Shown here one piece after another: positions 24,300 to 34,037 of a DNA stretch of 64,000 nucleotides (positions are counted from its first letter, which is position 1; each line of letters opens with the position of its first letter). The translations under genes were made by a program, and so were the position numbers. The DNA lies in NCBI GenBank assembly GCA_032718475.1, contig JAUCBJ010008069.1:1-64000 (forward strand). The letters run 5' to 3'. Below the pieces are notes generated by a model, which saw only the letters and a program-made list of their open reading frames with translations, was not told the origin of the DNA and ran no database searches. The DNA comes from Nemertoderma westbladi (Eukaryota; Xenacoelomorpha; Nemertodermatida; Nemertodermatidae).

Positions 24300-24305
24300 T
24301 TTATT
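24300..24305 (-). promoter_or_regulatory. Candidate AATAAA polyadenylation signal
   Basis: On the minus strand AATAAA lies two bases after the DGCR6 stop codon. It is unusually close to the stop, so the real signal may be further downstream. Confidence 0.4.
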
Positions 24306-24307
24306 TA

Positions 24308-24886
24308 TCAGCTATCTGTAGGATTATTTGCACCGGTCGAGTTTAATTTAGCAGCTCTCTGTATGAAGCTAAGGATGTGCATCTGCAGTTTAATATTGAA
24401 AGGATCGTTTGTCACAAAGAATCCAGGAACGAAAGCCTTTTCCAAAACGCTTTGTTGCTCACTAACACGCTGGTCGAGATCTAAGATAAGTTTCTGATCC
24501 AACCGTTTCATCTCAGACTCGAGGTGGCTGTACATGCCCTTCTTCTCTTTGTCGTACCATTGCTGTATAGAAGGCAGTTCCGCGGGGTTCCGCTTGTAGG
24601 CGTCCTCGAGACATTTCTTGTAGCGATAGTCCAAGTCTTGCTTAGCGGAACGTTGTTTGTTGTAAACATCCATGCGTTGAGTTACTAGAGTTTTCTCAGT
24701 AAGATGTTGGATTTCTTGAAGATTCCGGACCATGTCAAATATTTCTCCGCTAACCAAATGGTCGGCAAGATCGCCTAACATATTTTCGTCGAGTCGTTCG
24801 GAATATTTCCCAGGAAGCTCAGAAACCATGATCTTGAGTTCGCTGAGATAAAGAGTGCGGCTGTCCGCCATTTCTTGTTTCTGCAT
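24308..24886 (-). CDS. DGCR6: DGCR6 / gonadal (gdl) family protein
   Basis: A single-exon ORF of 192 codons from the ATG at 24886. The second ATG at 24871 (MADSRTLY) has a better Kozak context (GAAATGG) and may be the true start. The family signature is clear: LVSGEIFDMVRNLQEIQHLTEKTL, then MKRLDQKLILDLDQRVSEQQSVLEKA and GFFVTNDPFNIKLQMHILSFI all correspond in order to DGCR6. The sequence is mostly charged alpha helix, consistent with a coiled-coil protein. Its molecular function is poorly defined. Length is near the vertebrate 220 residues, so it appears complete. It lies between TXNDC15 and NT5DC1 on the same strand, with about 1.4 and 4.1 kb of spacing. Confidence 0.9.
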   Translation of the reverse strand: MQKQEMADSRTLYLSELKIMVSELPGKYSERLDENMLGDLADHLVSGEIFDMVRNLQEIQHLTEKTLVTQRMDVYNKQRSAKQDLDYRYKKCLEDAYKRNPAELPSIQQWYDKEKKGMYSHLESEMKRLDQKLILDLDQRVSEQQSVLEKAFVPGFFVTNDPFNIKLQMHILSFIQRAAKLNSTGANNPTDS

Positions 24887-25939
24887 CCACAAACTAACAG
24901 GGTGCCTGTGTGCCGCGTCGCGACGTTACCGGTAATATAATACAGATTAAAACTCCAGATATGAGATACCAACTAATTCAGACTGCCAGAACTGTAAGTC
25001 TATAAGCCTATCATCTTTTTTTCTACCCTTAGCCGCAACCTGCAGACCTGGCAGTAAACGTTAATTTCACATTACAGCAATATGCATTACAGCATGTGAC
25101 AGATTAAAATGTTTTGTTACATTCTGTCAACTTAACCAGTTAACAGCGTTCTGGTAAATTACTCGTAACGCTGCAAAGTACTACTTTGCACCGTTGCGGC
25201 CTATAGAACGGAACGCTGCAAAGTAATCAATGGCATGGAAACAACTTCAATTACCGTATTCCAGAATGTATATTTCCATTTATATTAATGATTATACAGT
25301 AGTAATAATTAATGTTATATTAATGCTATAGGCAGATAGGCCCCTATTAACAAGCTGGCGAGCCTGGAGGGTTCACGGTCCTCCTACTTAATCAGTACGC
25401 AGTACAATAATAATACGTTTTCGTTCGGGTAGGCCTATGTTTCCTTTTCACTTGTTCCCATCGTAGGCGACCTCATGCTCATCCAGTCATCCCACCACGA
25501 CAACGACCACCAGTTATGAGTTGGGTACCTAGGCGTCTACCGGCAACCGGTAAGTAATTACGCGCCACACGACGTCATCCCGCCATCCGCCAACATTTAT
25601 ACCGGTACGGTAAGCCTACCACCTACCGGCTGGCTACCATCGCACCGTAGGTCTACCGCCTACTATTACCGCCTACGTATTGTCGTAATTGACAAATACA
25701 GGATTAAACCGTAACCCGTTCCGGTACCGGTACCATATGCATCTGAACGACTGGGGACTGGACTGCTGGACGGTTAATCTCATAGCATAGCTGCATAGGC
25801 CTACCGGTAGTCAGTGCGAAGGCGAAGTCGCCTGCGAACATGGCGAAATATTATATTTACTGCTAGGGCTAGGCTAGGACAGTAGGACCTACTGCTGTAC
25901 TGACCTATGACAGTATGAAGATAGGCAGATAGGCCTACA
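24887..25939. other. Intergenic region rich in ACCGGT words
   Basis: The stretch 25540-25800 has an unusual density of ACCGGT, CCGGTA and TAGGCCTA words. No gene, RNA or repeat family was recognised. Confidence 0.4.
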
Positions 25940-26769
25940 GTCAGTTGGGGAAAGATGCTTATTTAGGCAGTCCGGTCGGACTTCCTAAATAAGAACCGAG
26001 CTGCCTATATAGGCAGTTTTCGTCGTTTTTTGCGATAAATTTGATGATTTAAACCACTTAAACGAAAATTGGCATATGACTGTATGAAGAATTTTACGTA
26101 AGAGATACACCTGTCACTCAACTACTGAGAAAAAATTAGAAAAATCCATCTAAGCTTCTTTGATCTATTATCAATATAAGATTGACAGTTCTAGTATAAT
26201 TACCAGTGGCTACAAATCACATGGCCGCTGGGCGCTGGGCCTAAATAGGAAAATTTTCAAGGATGCCAGGTTCCTAAATAAGAAGTTCGATGTATCCTGG
26301 TATCTATAAGATATTCGCGGTTCCTAAATAAGAAGCTTACTACACATACACATCATCTTTTAAATAAGAAGCTGACATTCTAAAATAGGCAGTTCGAATA
26401 AAAAATTCCAAGCAAAACGAGGGCGAACTGCCTATTTAAGCACCACGTTATCAATGCTGGTGTTATTATTTCAGGCACCACAGTCATGGGATTTTCAGCC
26501 ATTGGCAAATAAACTGAAACTGTCAATCTTATATTGATATTAGATCAAAGAAGCTTAGATAGATTTTTCTAATTTTTTCTCAGTAGTTGAGTGACAGGTA
26601 TATCTCTAATAGGGCCTATGTAAAATTCTTCATATGCCAATTTTCGTTTAAGTGGTTTAAATCATCAAATTTATCCCAAAAAATGACGAAAACTGCCTAT
26701 ATGGGCAGCTCGGTTCTTATTTAGGAAGTCCGACCGGACTGCCAAAATAAGCATCTTTCCCCAACTGAC
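25940..26769. mobile_element. Foldback-like element with ~250-bp terminal inverted repeats
   Basis: The left arm 25940-26190 and the right arm 26514-26769 are inverted copies over about 250 bp with few differences; both start GTCAGTTGGGGAAAGATGC. The 320-bp centre repeats the phrase CCTAAATAAGAAG several times in both orientations. There is no ORF. A target duplication could not be recognised. It is a non-autonomous DNA transposon. Confidence 0.85.
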
Positions 26770-27138
26770 AGTGGTCAGGTAGTACCGGTCTGGTATGCCT
26801 ACTACAGGCAGACAATCAGACAGTACTACAGTAGCAGTGCTAATTAATTACCTTAATTAAATCTTCAATTAGGTCATAATGTAGGGCCAAATTTAAAAAT
26901 CGGCCTCTGTTAATCGATTTAGAAATAATTCAGGATGCCAAATATCAGAATCATTCATTGCGTTCCCTATGACAAGATAGCTTTTTCCTAAACCATGCGA
27001 AAACACGCAAATATAGCGCTCATATCGCACAAATACCATCTCGACACCCAATTTTTTGTATGAGCCTTCGCCATCCCTATATCTAACTTTTGTCCAAATT
27101 TTGTTTCGATTGATTAATAAATAACTGAGATATCGCTC

Positions 27139-27195
27139 TACACACACACACACACACCCCCACACACACACACACACACCCCCTAACACACACAT
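27139..27195. repeat. CA microsatellite with C-rich interruptions
   Basis: Two CA runs are interrupted by CCCC blocks. The minus-strand ORF across it (VCVCVWGCVCVCV) is an artefact of this simple repeat. Confidence 0.95.
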
Positions 27196-27978
27196 TACGG
27201 TAATAATGGTCACTTATGTCAAGGACCGTGAACCAATATTAATTTATATTTTTGCATAATACAGTACGTGCGTCCAGTTTGAAGTGAAGGGACTAGCTAC
27301 TGTATCTAAATAATTATTTAACGTGTATGTAAGACTGTGGTATTCCATACGTCCTATAGAAGACATTATGAAATACATTAGAAAATGAGCAAAGAAAATA
27401 TGGCGATAGTGTTCAGTAAAACTGAACGGACACAGACAGTGATTCAGTTTGCTTCAGTCGACGATGGATCAAAGATTTATCACATCCATGCAGGAGATAA
27501 CAACAATAAACTTTAATTAAATATAAATGTATAATTACTGTAGTATCGGTACCTGTTAATAATATTCACTAGGCCTAATGTTCGAAATAGTAAATGATTA
27601 CAATGTGCAAATGAGCATCCATAAAATCCTTTCTTCACAAACCGAACGCTGATAAGTTGACATAATGTAGCAAAATTACATATATCATTGCTTGCAAAGG
27701 TCACTTTTCAGCGATAAAGACCCTCGTATATTTATATGAACCTCCCTCGCTGCGCTCGCTCGTACATAAATAAACTCGGGTCATAACGCTGCAAGCAAAG
27801 TGCTACTTTGCACACAATGATGTAAATAGTTATTATAAATAATTAATATCCAATGTTTTTATTAACTACCTACTTAATTATTACGTCATTTCGTGACCAC
27901 TGAGCCAGAACAACACCCACAATTTTTCAAAAAAATTTTTTTTACAAAAAATACTCAAGATGGCGTTCTACATCTTAT

Positions 27979-28204
27979 GTTAAAATCCTAGACTTGTATG
28001 TCAGTCCGTTTAGGAGATATGGAAAACCAGAACAACCCTCACAACATATAAGTTGAAAACCGTTAGAGGTAAAACACAACACATACATTATGTTAAAATC
28101 CTAGATTTGTATGTCAGTCCGTTTAGGAGATATGGAAAACCAGAACAACCCTCACAACATATTAGTTGAAAACCGTTAGAGGTAAAACAACACACACAGA
28201 CTAG
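27979..28204. repeat. 113-bp tandem duplication
   Basis: GTTAAAATCCTAGA starts at 27979 and 28092, and the two 113-bp units are nearly identical (ACTTG/ATTTG and ATAAG/TTAG differences). Noncoding. Confidence 0.9.
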
Positions 28205-29007
28205 AGTTAATGTTAAATTTCAGTACTGTATGTGTTGTTTTGCCTCTTTGGAAAATAACGAAAAAAACAGTAAAAAACAGAACAAAAAACAGAAAAAAAC
28301 ATCAACAAAATTTATTCTGAATGCTAGCCACTATAATCAAATGTATCATTGTATCTTCCCAGACCTCTGTCGAAAAAATTAGGAGACGGGATCCATATGG
28401 AGGGAAATGCGAAGGTTTTTTACATTTTTCTCGAAACCACATTTTTTGGTGAGTGTTGTTCTGGCTCTTTGGTCACGAATTGACTTTTTATATGTTGGAT
28501 TTGTTTCATACACTGTATATCATGGTTTTATAAATGAGTTAGCATTACAAAACTTACACCCCGGTACGACAATATTTACTTTCAGTTTAGACTTTCTTGT
28601 GGTGTGAGTAAGTAAGCAGTAGCTTTATTATACCCTAAACACGCCGCCCCTGATCCACCCAGCTTCCCATCATGTGTGGCAATCCACCAGTTACTATAGC
28701 CCGCCGTCTGTCCTAAACAACCGGCCAGTTCCCTTTTGTGAGATACTACAGTATAAGGTCTTCCAGGCTTTGCAAATATACAGTAGTTTCATGGACGAAC
28801 GACGTTTCGAAGCAGAGACAAAATTTGTGGGGTGGAGACCCGAAAAGTATATTCGCAACCCGAAATAAAGACTACTAATTCAATTATATATTACTCTAAA
28901 GTAAATAATTTACTTGGATATAGTATTATCAATGCAAATAAATTTGATCATAATTAATTAAATACTTCAACTAAGAAAATATCAAGACCTTTTATAATTT
29001 CATAAAT
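28205..29007. other. Intergenic region downstream of NT5DC1
   Basis: Two short plus-strand ORFs are present. One ends FMDERRFEAETKFVGW-type sequence (28674-28868) and looks slightly protein-like, but no family was recognised, so it is not called as a gene. Confidence 0.35.
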
Positions 29008-30342
29008 TTAATGAAGTCCGTAAGGTGGTCCAGGATTGTAGATGGATTCCGTGTTAAAATCAGTTTCAAGATTAAACACCTGCGCGAGATATTCAATCGA
29101 AGGCACCACAGCAGTGGCATACTTTGCGATAATCGATGACCACAAAGTCGAAACTCTCAACACCTCTGACCCTTGACATGATGCATCAGTTTCCGTAGAT
29201 ACACCACTGCCGTGACAACGGTTTCCACTTACCAGCGTTTCAGTAAAATACGATCCCCAAAACTCTGAGCAGATACTCTCAATATGATCACACTGACCAC
29301 ACTCGGCTGCAAGTTCCTCGCATACGTAGATTCCACTCCATTGACAGTTTGTACTAACAGGGAATATATCAGAACGCATACTGTCTCCAATATAGACAAC
29401 TTTAGGTTTGGGCTTTCCAACAGCTCCCCCCAAAAACTCATTTAGTTCTCTCACATTTCCTCGACTGTAAAGACACATATCTGTATTCAATGTTACCGGG
29501 TTAACAAGGTTTTCTTTCTCAGAGGCGATATCAACGGCATAAAATCTGTTTTCGTCTTCCCCAGATTTTTTAAAAAACCCGGGTTTTTTTGCATTGAGGA
29601 TGGCGAAATCAAAATATTTAAACCAATCAGAGTCATTGAATGAAGTTGTTGCAACGAAATTACAGTAATCGTAGGGCGATGAACTCAGCAAGAAGAGAAG
29701 TTTGCCTGATGATCGAATTTTCTCCAGCCACTGTTTTACCTCTTTCGAACATCGATATATGAATGATTCGGGATGATTCAGAACAGAAGGCATCCAGGCT
29801 CCAAGATTCTGCTTCATATTTTCTTGATGATAGAGAGCTAGGTAGGCGGAAAAAATATCGGGCATGAGGGAGGTGTAGCTTGGTGTCTCGTTGTGGAGGG
29901 CGCACTTACTATCTAGGAGATCAACCAACTTAGCGGTAACGATCGCTCCAACAGCATCGAAATGGTTCTCAAGTAAAAGGAAATCATTACTGTGGTTATT
30001 AACAACGTCACGAAGGAATTGCCAATGCGACCAGACGCATTCCTTATACTTCGTGCTAATTTCTTCATGAGTTAACATCCGTGTGCCGTGTGAAGCTCTC
30101 ACAATAACTCCTTGATGATCAACTTTAACGAAATCTCCATTCTTAATATCAAAGCAAATCCCTACAAGAATAAAATCAATATCCTTTTCTGTCAACTCAA
30201 GAATGGTGTCATCATAGCCCTTTTCTTTCACCAAATGCTCGACCATACCTTTGTACATAACCTTGTAACATTCTCTGATATTGTATCTCACCAAAGTGTG
30301 GTCTAAATCAAGACCAATCACATCGAAGTCTGACAGTTTCAT
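29008..30342 (-). CDS. NT5DC1: 5'-nucleotidase domain-containing protein 1
   Basis: A 444-residue single-exon ORF from the ATG at 30342. It is a HAD-superfamily phosphatase of the cytosolic IMP/GMP 5'-nucleotidase family: motif I DVIGLDLDHTLVRYN (catalytic Asp12 and Asp14), RASHGTRMLTHEE, motif II LLFLLSSSPYDYCN, the Lys motif NAKKPGFF, and motif III KVVYIGDSMRSDIFP. Order, spacing and length match vertebrate NT5DC1 (about 455 residues), including the C-terminal PSIEYLAQVF and PGPPYG. Catalytic acidic residues are present, so activity is plausible; the substrate of NT5DC1 is not established. Codon use is ordinary for the window. The copy is complete and carries no intron. Confidence 0.92.
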   Translation of the reverse strand: MKLSDFDVIGLDLDHTLVRYNIRECYKVMYKGMVEHLVKEKGYDDTILELTEKDIDFILVGICFDIKNGDFVKVDHQGVIVRASHGTRMLTHEEISTKYKECVWSHWQFLRDVVNNHSNDFLLLENHFDAVGAIVTAKLVDLLDSKCALHNETPSYTSLMPDIFSAYLALYHQENMKQNLGAWMPSVLNHPESFIYRCSKEVKQWLEKIRSSGKLLFLLSSSPYDYCNFVATTSFNDSDWFKYFDFAILNAKKPGFFKKSGEDENRFYAVDIASEKENLVNPVTLNTDMCLYSRGNVRELNEFLGGAVGKPKPKVVYIGDSMRSDIFPVSTNCQWSGIYVCEELAAECGQCDHIESICSEFWGSYFTETLVSGNRCHGSGVSTETDASCQGSEVLRVSTLWSSIIAKYATAVVPSIEYLAQVFNLETDFNTESIYNPGPPYGLH

Positions 30343-30417
30343 ATTAATCAATATAAAAGACGACTAGAGTCAAAATGAGGTGGAACTATAAATTAACAAA
30401 ATAATGTGTACACTGTA

Positions 30418-30690
30418 CTTATTTAAATAAAGTATTATATTAATAATAATAATAAGAGTACTATTATTTAATTGTGTGACTAAATTAACTTATTTAAATA
30501 AAGTAATATATTAATAATAATAATAACAGTACTATTATTTAATAGTGTGTCTAATTAATTTATTTAAATAAAGTATTATATTAATAATAATAAGAAAGAG
30601 TACTATTATTTAATTGTGTGTCTAATTAATTTATTTAAATAAAGTATTAATTAATAATAATAAGAGTACTATTATCTACTGTAATTGTGT
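30418..30690. repeat. Four-copy AT-rich tandem repeat, ~70-bp period
   Basis: TTATTTAAATAAAGTA begins four units of about 70 bp, each with an (AAT)n run and GTACTATTATTTAATTGTG. It sits about 80 bp upstream of the NT5DC1 start codon on the minus strand. Confidence 0.85.
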
Positions 30691-31081
30691 GTCTAATTAA
30701 TTGTGGGTGTATCATAAGTGCACTAGTTCTACCTGTTTTCTTTATATAGGCCTACTGTTTCGTGTGTATGTTGAAAATCAACTTTAATATAAATAAATAC
30801 TGGAGGTCACTAGAACTAACATATGCAGATTGGGCTTTACCACTAATACAGTAAGACAAGGACTTATTCAAAATACTGATCATCATCGGGAAATACTGTA
30901 AATATACCTTCGCTCTCTGCTATGATTGTTATACCTTTGACTGTTTTGTTATATATTAATTAATTTATACAACTAGGCCTAATAATTATCATACATAATA
31001 TTGAAATAACTATGAATCATTACCGCTAAATTATGGCACATTAATGTTATTACTTACAATTTACATTTTAGTCATGATTTA

Positions 31082-31590
31082 ACAATCACCAAACCCTCAG
31101 TAATGTGAGGAGATATCCTAGCCTTGCAGGCCCGCCCCGCACCGTATCCGAATCCAAGCCGTGCCAGCCACGCCTTCTATCACGGAGACTGAGTGAGCTA
31201 CCCGAAGGAGCGCGCATGCTACCGTACCGTACCCCTCACAGCACACGCCTGAGCGTGAGAGCTCGCTCTCCATCATCAACTTATGTTTTGTGCCTCAGCG
31301 ATATTTATGGATAGAAGATTTGTACCGCACCAGATCCGTCGGTCAACCATCCAGGGAGGTAAGTACCGGTTCTCGAAGATAGTGCAGTAGTGCGGCTTCT
31401 TATTCCGGCAAGGCTCGTCGAAGATGGAACTATAGACGCGAATGAAGGAGGTGGCGTTACTGCTAACCACTGCGATGTCGAACGACGCCACCTTCTGAGA
31501 ATTCCCGCGTGCTACATCAATGCAAGATCGGTTCAAAGATCCCGCCCCCGACCTCTAGGCCCAAACAGCTCTCGAAAAAGTGCATAGGAT
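31082..31590 (-). other. GC-rich island with a possible unassigned exon
   Basis: This 500-bp block is clearly richer in GC than its flanks. On the minus strand, AG at about 31489 is followed by an open stretch (KVASFDIAVVSSNATSFIR, then VYSSIFDEPC) with G/C-rich third positions, to about 31350. No family was recognised and no strong donor follows. It could be an exon, an exon remnant, or the GC-rich 5' region of NT5DC1. Confidence 0.3.
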
Positions 31591-32504
31591 GTTTTATTAT
31601 ATTATTACAGTATTAGCTTACTAAAAATTTGGTGTTATTGTAAAATATTAATTTATCACAATTGACAATGTTATTTGTTTCATCAACATTATTTTGTTGC
31701 ACAATAAACAATTCGAGTTGTTACTAAAAATAGCTAATATCCTATTTATTTATTTTATTTTGTTTTGTTTTCAATATTCCACTTGATGGCATCACCACTC
31801 TGATATTTTTAATTTCGCGATAAGTATTTCATTTAAATTTAAATACTGAAATAAATGTCTGGAACAGTTGTTGCAGTGTTGTTTAGAGGTAAGCAGTACC
31901 CAGAATACTGTGCAGTGGTACAATTCAGCAATAGCCGACCGGCAGACCGGTACAACACTGGTGTATGCGCAGCACTTTGCAGGTATGCACCAGTCCGTTG
32001 CTAGCCTGTGCTGTATGCAGTAAGGTTAACAGCAGAGTATAAGTGGAGTTAGTGTCCTACAATATTGCTAAACCGATTTCGATTAATGCTATCGCAAATA
32101 ACAATCACCTGACAGCTACTGTCTGCTCTGCTCCTGTCTGGCTGTAGCCGTAGCCAACTTGAAAAGCTTGACTTTACCTTCGCTGGTTTTAAAGAAGTTC
32201 GTATAATAGATAATCCTTTACATATGTGACAATAAGGGTCTTCCCCGGCTAATAATATTACGTGAAAAACAGAGGTAGTTTAATCTATTGCAAGGCTTTT
32301 AATCTTTTAATTATTTCATCTATTCACTCCTAAATATATATCTAATAAACAATCTTTTAGAGATATTATTCATATTTTTTTTACCTTTTGAGCCTCTCTG
32401 ATGAAAATGACTTTATTCAATTTCAAAGTATTGTGCTGCTCGAAAGCTTGTAAAAAGGCAGACAAGCACTTTTTGACCGATAACTCTAGTTTTAGAAAAT
32501 ATAT

Positions 32505-33112
32505 TGTGAGCGGATTCAATTCCGCCGCATTACCCTCACAAAGTTGGGAAGTGGCACCTTTTCAGCAATATATTGGAGATACGAGATTGGCAATAACCAA
32601 TCTCGTATCACAACCAACACCGGGGAGAACACAAACCCCAAAGCCACACAAAGGGAGGTTAGAGGTCAATCCACCTCGAAAGGGGAAACAACCAGCAGGG
32701 GCCAACAGGGGGAAACACTCCCAGAGAGAGTGAGAGGCGTGAAGTAGATTATTAGCCAATGGGGGCGAAGGAGGGCATCCACTGGGTGAAAGGCCACAGT
32801 AGTATAGGAGTAATTATACATATATATTATCCTGCTACCGGTCTGAGAATCAGTTATCCAGTTATCAGCTTAGTGCAGACCGGTGACATTCGTCACCGTC
32901 ACCAATATTCAGACATTACACATATATTCGGTTATTCAGTTATTGTGTACTCTACCGTGCTCATCATTAGGCCTGTTTATTATCAGACAACACAAGGAGA
33001 CAACATCGAACTCCCATTGTTTTTCCCACAACGGCCTCGGCCAAACTGCCAGCACCACCCCTAAGACAAACAGTGACGCGTAGACGATTTACCCGGTCGG
33101 GATCCCGTCACA
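32505..33112 (+). mobile_element. Solo LTR related to the BEL-like element LTR
   Basis: The 608-bp unit starts TGTGAG and ends CCCGTCACA. The flanking pentamers TATAT (32500-32504) and GATAT (33113-33117) match in four of five positions. It shares a layout with the LTRs at 40997 and 47647: a terminal hairpin, a central ACGAG...CTCGT hairpin, a GGGGA...CCCCAAAG segment, a CCAATGGGGG box and the GGATCCCGTCACA end. Sequence between these landmarks has diverged strongly. No internal region adjoins it, which fits LTR-LTR recombination. Confidence 0.75.
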
Positions 33113-33948
33113 GATATGAGAAAACTGCTTGCATTTGAAATACCCATTAAATTCCGTAGTGGATTTGAAAAATTAGTTTCAATGAATTTATAACATTAAG
33201 GGTGAGGAATACGCTACGGTTACAGTGGCGGTGTTTCTGACCAAAGCATTAAACGGAACTTTATTTCTCTTGCGGTCAAGTTGGGCCACTACCTGCCTGA
33301 CTCGATCATAAAGTGCTACTTACCATAAGTACATACAGTAAATTACACTCAATAGCTCTCAATCTAAGCACTCTATAATGAATTGGTTTTTCACGGGGAA
33401 ATTTCTTTGTGTTTCAACACTTTAAACATTACTAATTTTCTTTACTAATATTAACTAACAATTATTAATAAGATAATGGCAGAAACCGTAAACTATAAAT
33501 AACATTTAAATTGTAGATTACAATTATTTATTATTTAATCCTCTAACTGATTATATATACATTAATTGGCACCTTTATTTTATAGAACCAAATATATTGA
33601 CTTGCATAGGCCTATGATACTTAAGTCTATAAAAGGTTATGTAAATTTAAACTTTCAAACTTGCAAAACATAAAAAATAATTTTTTATTGCAAAAACCAA
33701 ATTACAATTCGTAAAACAGTCATATTCGATAATTAATGTAAAAAATACAAGAAAGCAGATAATGTAAGACCTAATTTAAAACTTAAGCGCGATTGACCCC
33801 CCACTGTCTCAATTCCGCTTCAACAGCATTACAATGAATTATTTAGTTAAAATGTAAACTATTTAATTAAAATTAACAGAAAAATATCTTTGATTAACCA
33901 AAGTGGTGTGATAATAAATTGATCGAATGAGTTTGAGGTCAGCATTAC
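33113..33948. other. Region downstream of the ACE gene
   Basis: AT-rich sequence after the last ACE exon (minus strand), containing the likely 3' UTR. No other gene was recognised. Confidence 0.45.
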
Positions 33949-34037
33949 TCATCCCCCAACCCAATATGACACTGAGACCGTGATTGCGATTACAGTCGCA
34001 GATATTGTTCCTACAGAGGCTCCGTTGTTATCGTCGT
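33949..34037 (-). CDS. ACE terminal exon (89 nt), hydrophobic C-terminal tail
   Basis: The acceptor is TATTGCAG. It codes DDNNGASVG followed by a hydrophobic run ([19 protein letters not shown]) and then a stop. A small-residue site followed by a hydrophobic end with no basic tail looks like a GPI-attachment signal rather than a standard transmembrane anchor. The phase agrees with exon 9. Confidence 0.7.

Noticed and set aside
26893-27213. 106-residue minus-strand ORF
   Set aside because: A third of it is translated CA microsatellite and the rest has no recognisable domain.
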